This document shows positions 5,447 to 6,104 of a stretch of 6,104 bases of DNA, in pieces. Under the pieces are notes generated by a model that was not told where the DNA came from, made no database searches, and worked only from the letters and a program-made list of their open reading frames with translations. Position numbers and translations under genes: made by a program. Source of the DNA: an uncultured Ruminococcus sp. (lineage in GTDB: Bacteria; Bacillota; Clostridia; Oscillospirales; Acutalibacteraceae); contig CACYDE010000325.1 of the NCBI GenBank assembly GCA_902773045.1, positions 1 to 6,104 on the forward strand. The letters are read 5' to 3'. Each line of letters begins with the position of its first letter. Positions within the stretch are counted from its first letter, which is position 1.

Positions 5447-6040
5447 TCAGCCGATATCAACGCCGAAGTTAGCGCAGAGAGCTGCAAGACCGCCCGAGAA
5501 GCCGCTTCCGATAGCGTTGAACTTCCACTCGCCGTTGTGTCTGTAAAGATCTGCAACAACGACTGCCGTTTCAACGGAGAAGTCCTCGCCGAGGTCATAC
5601 TTGATAAGCTCTGTTCCCGAAACTGCGTCAAGAACGCGGATGTAAGAATTCTCAACCATGCCGAAGTTTTGTCTTCTTTCCTCAGCCTGATCTATTGTAA
5701 CAGTAAAGCTGATTCTTTCGATTTCGGCAGGAATAGCGCCAAGCTCGATGTTGATAACTTCATCGTCGCCTTCTCCTTCACCGGTTCTGTTGTCGCCCAT
5801 GTGCTCGATTCCGGGGCCGATTTTCTGATTGTAGAAAATGAAGTCGTCGCTGCTTCTTACTTTGCCTGTTCCTGTGAGCATGAATGCCGCAGCGTCAAGG
5901 TCAAACTGTGCGCCGCCGTCATAACGGTTAACGTCCCAGCCGAGACCAACCATGATCTTTGTCAAACCGCCGCTGATACCTGCGTCTGCGGCAACCTTAG
6001 CCAAGCTAACCTTACCGCCCTTACTTAAACTTACTGCCAT
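5447..6040 (-). CDS. TerD-family stress (tellurium resistance type) protein
   Basis: The complete 197-aa protein has the usual length of TerD-family proteins (about 190), cytoplasmic calcium-binding proteins linked to tellurite, oxidative and other stresses. The start MAVSLSKGGKVSLAK is typical. VGLGWDVN at 31-38 followed by FDLDAAAFML at 46-55 is the first acidic signature, FIFYNQ is at 67-72, and the Asp/Glu/Gly-rich GDNRTGEGEGDDE at 82-94 is the probable calcium-binding loop. GEWKFNAIG at 170-178 is the conserved C-terminal strand. The ATG (6038-6040) is preceded by AGAAGGAAGG (6049-6058). No clear promoter is visible in the 64 nt upstream that the window shows; TATTAT (6076-6071) or TAAAAT (6097-6092) on the minus strand could serve as a -10. 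The paralogue (TerD, TerE or TerZ) cannot be named from sequence alone, and further ter genes may lie beyond the right edge. Confidence 0.95.
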   Translation of the reverse strand: MAVSLSKGGKVSLAKVAADAGISGGLTKIMVGLGWDVNRYDGGAQFDLDAAAFMLTGTGKVRSSDDFIFYNQKIGPGIEHMGDNRTGEGEGDDEVINIELGAIPAEIERISFTVTIDQAEERRQNFGMVENSYIRVLDAVSGTELIKYDLGEDFSVETAVVVADLYRHNGEWKFNAIGSGFSGGLAALCANFGVDIG

Positions 6041-6104
6041 TGTAAAGACCTTCCTTCTGAATAATTTAAAATAATATTTTTTGATCCGATGATTTTATCG
6101 AATA

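Noticed and set aside
5537..6028. 163-aa plus-strand open frame opposite the TerD-family gene.
   Set aside because: It is a shadow of a gene with clear TerD signatures; there is no ribosome binding site and no recognisable domain.
1..6104. Mobile element, phage, CRISPR, tRNA/rRNA or multi-gene defence system.
   Set aside because: I saw no transposase, integrase, spaced repeat array, tRNA T-loop or rRNA sequence, and the protein genes are ordinary chromosomal ones transcribed singly.

Overview
The window looks like chromosomal DNA of a low-to-moderate-GC Gram-positive bacterium of the Clostridia, perhaps the Ruminococcaceae/Oscillospiraceae. Supporting this are AGGAGG-type ribosome binding sites, UUG start codons, near-consensus SigA promoters, strong intrinsic terminators after almost every gene, and the gene set itself: RNase Y, a YkuD L,D-transpeptidase with PG-binding repeats, and a DUF1858 CxxC protein. 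The genus cannot be fixed from this sequence alone.

Layout, left to right. (1) The 5' part of gap (glyceraldehyde-3-phosphate dehydrogenase) lies on the minus strand and runs off the left edge. (2) An 810-nt region without a convincing protein gene (381-1190) separates gap from the divergent rny. It holds the gap promoter, an AT-rich palindrome, a rightward TTGACA-17-TAAAAT promoter, and a compact foldable segment of about 125-155 nt ended by two terminator-like hairpins, which is the best candidate for an unclassified small RNA or attenuated leader. A second GC-rich hairpin lies near 991-1039. (3) rny (RNase Y, UUG start) ends at a strong terminator. (4) A small two-helix membrane protein with a DUF3592-like central domain has its own consensus promoter and terminator. 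(5) A membrane-anchored L,D-transpeptidase has its own terminator. (6) A 66-aa DUF1858 redox-disulfide protein has an inverted repeat at its promoter. (7) A convergent TerD-family stress protein lies on the minus strand and shares a two-way terminator with the DUF1858 gene.

The genes appear to be transcribed one by one rather than as an operon. Their roles are ordinary chromosomal ones: glycolysis, mRNA turnover, cell-wall cross-linking, redox or metal chemistry and stress response. I see no mobile element, CRISPR array, tRNA or rRNA, and no sign of a multi-gene defence or biosynthetic system. The most interesting unexplained part is the structured non-coding stretch between gap and rny.
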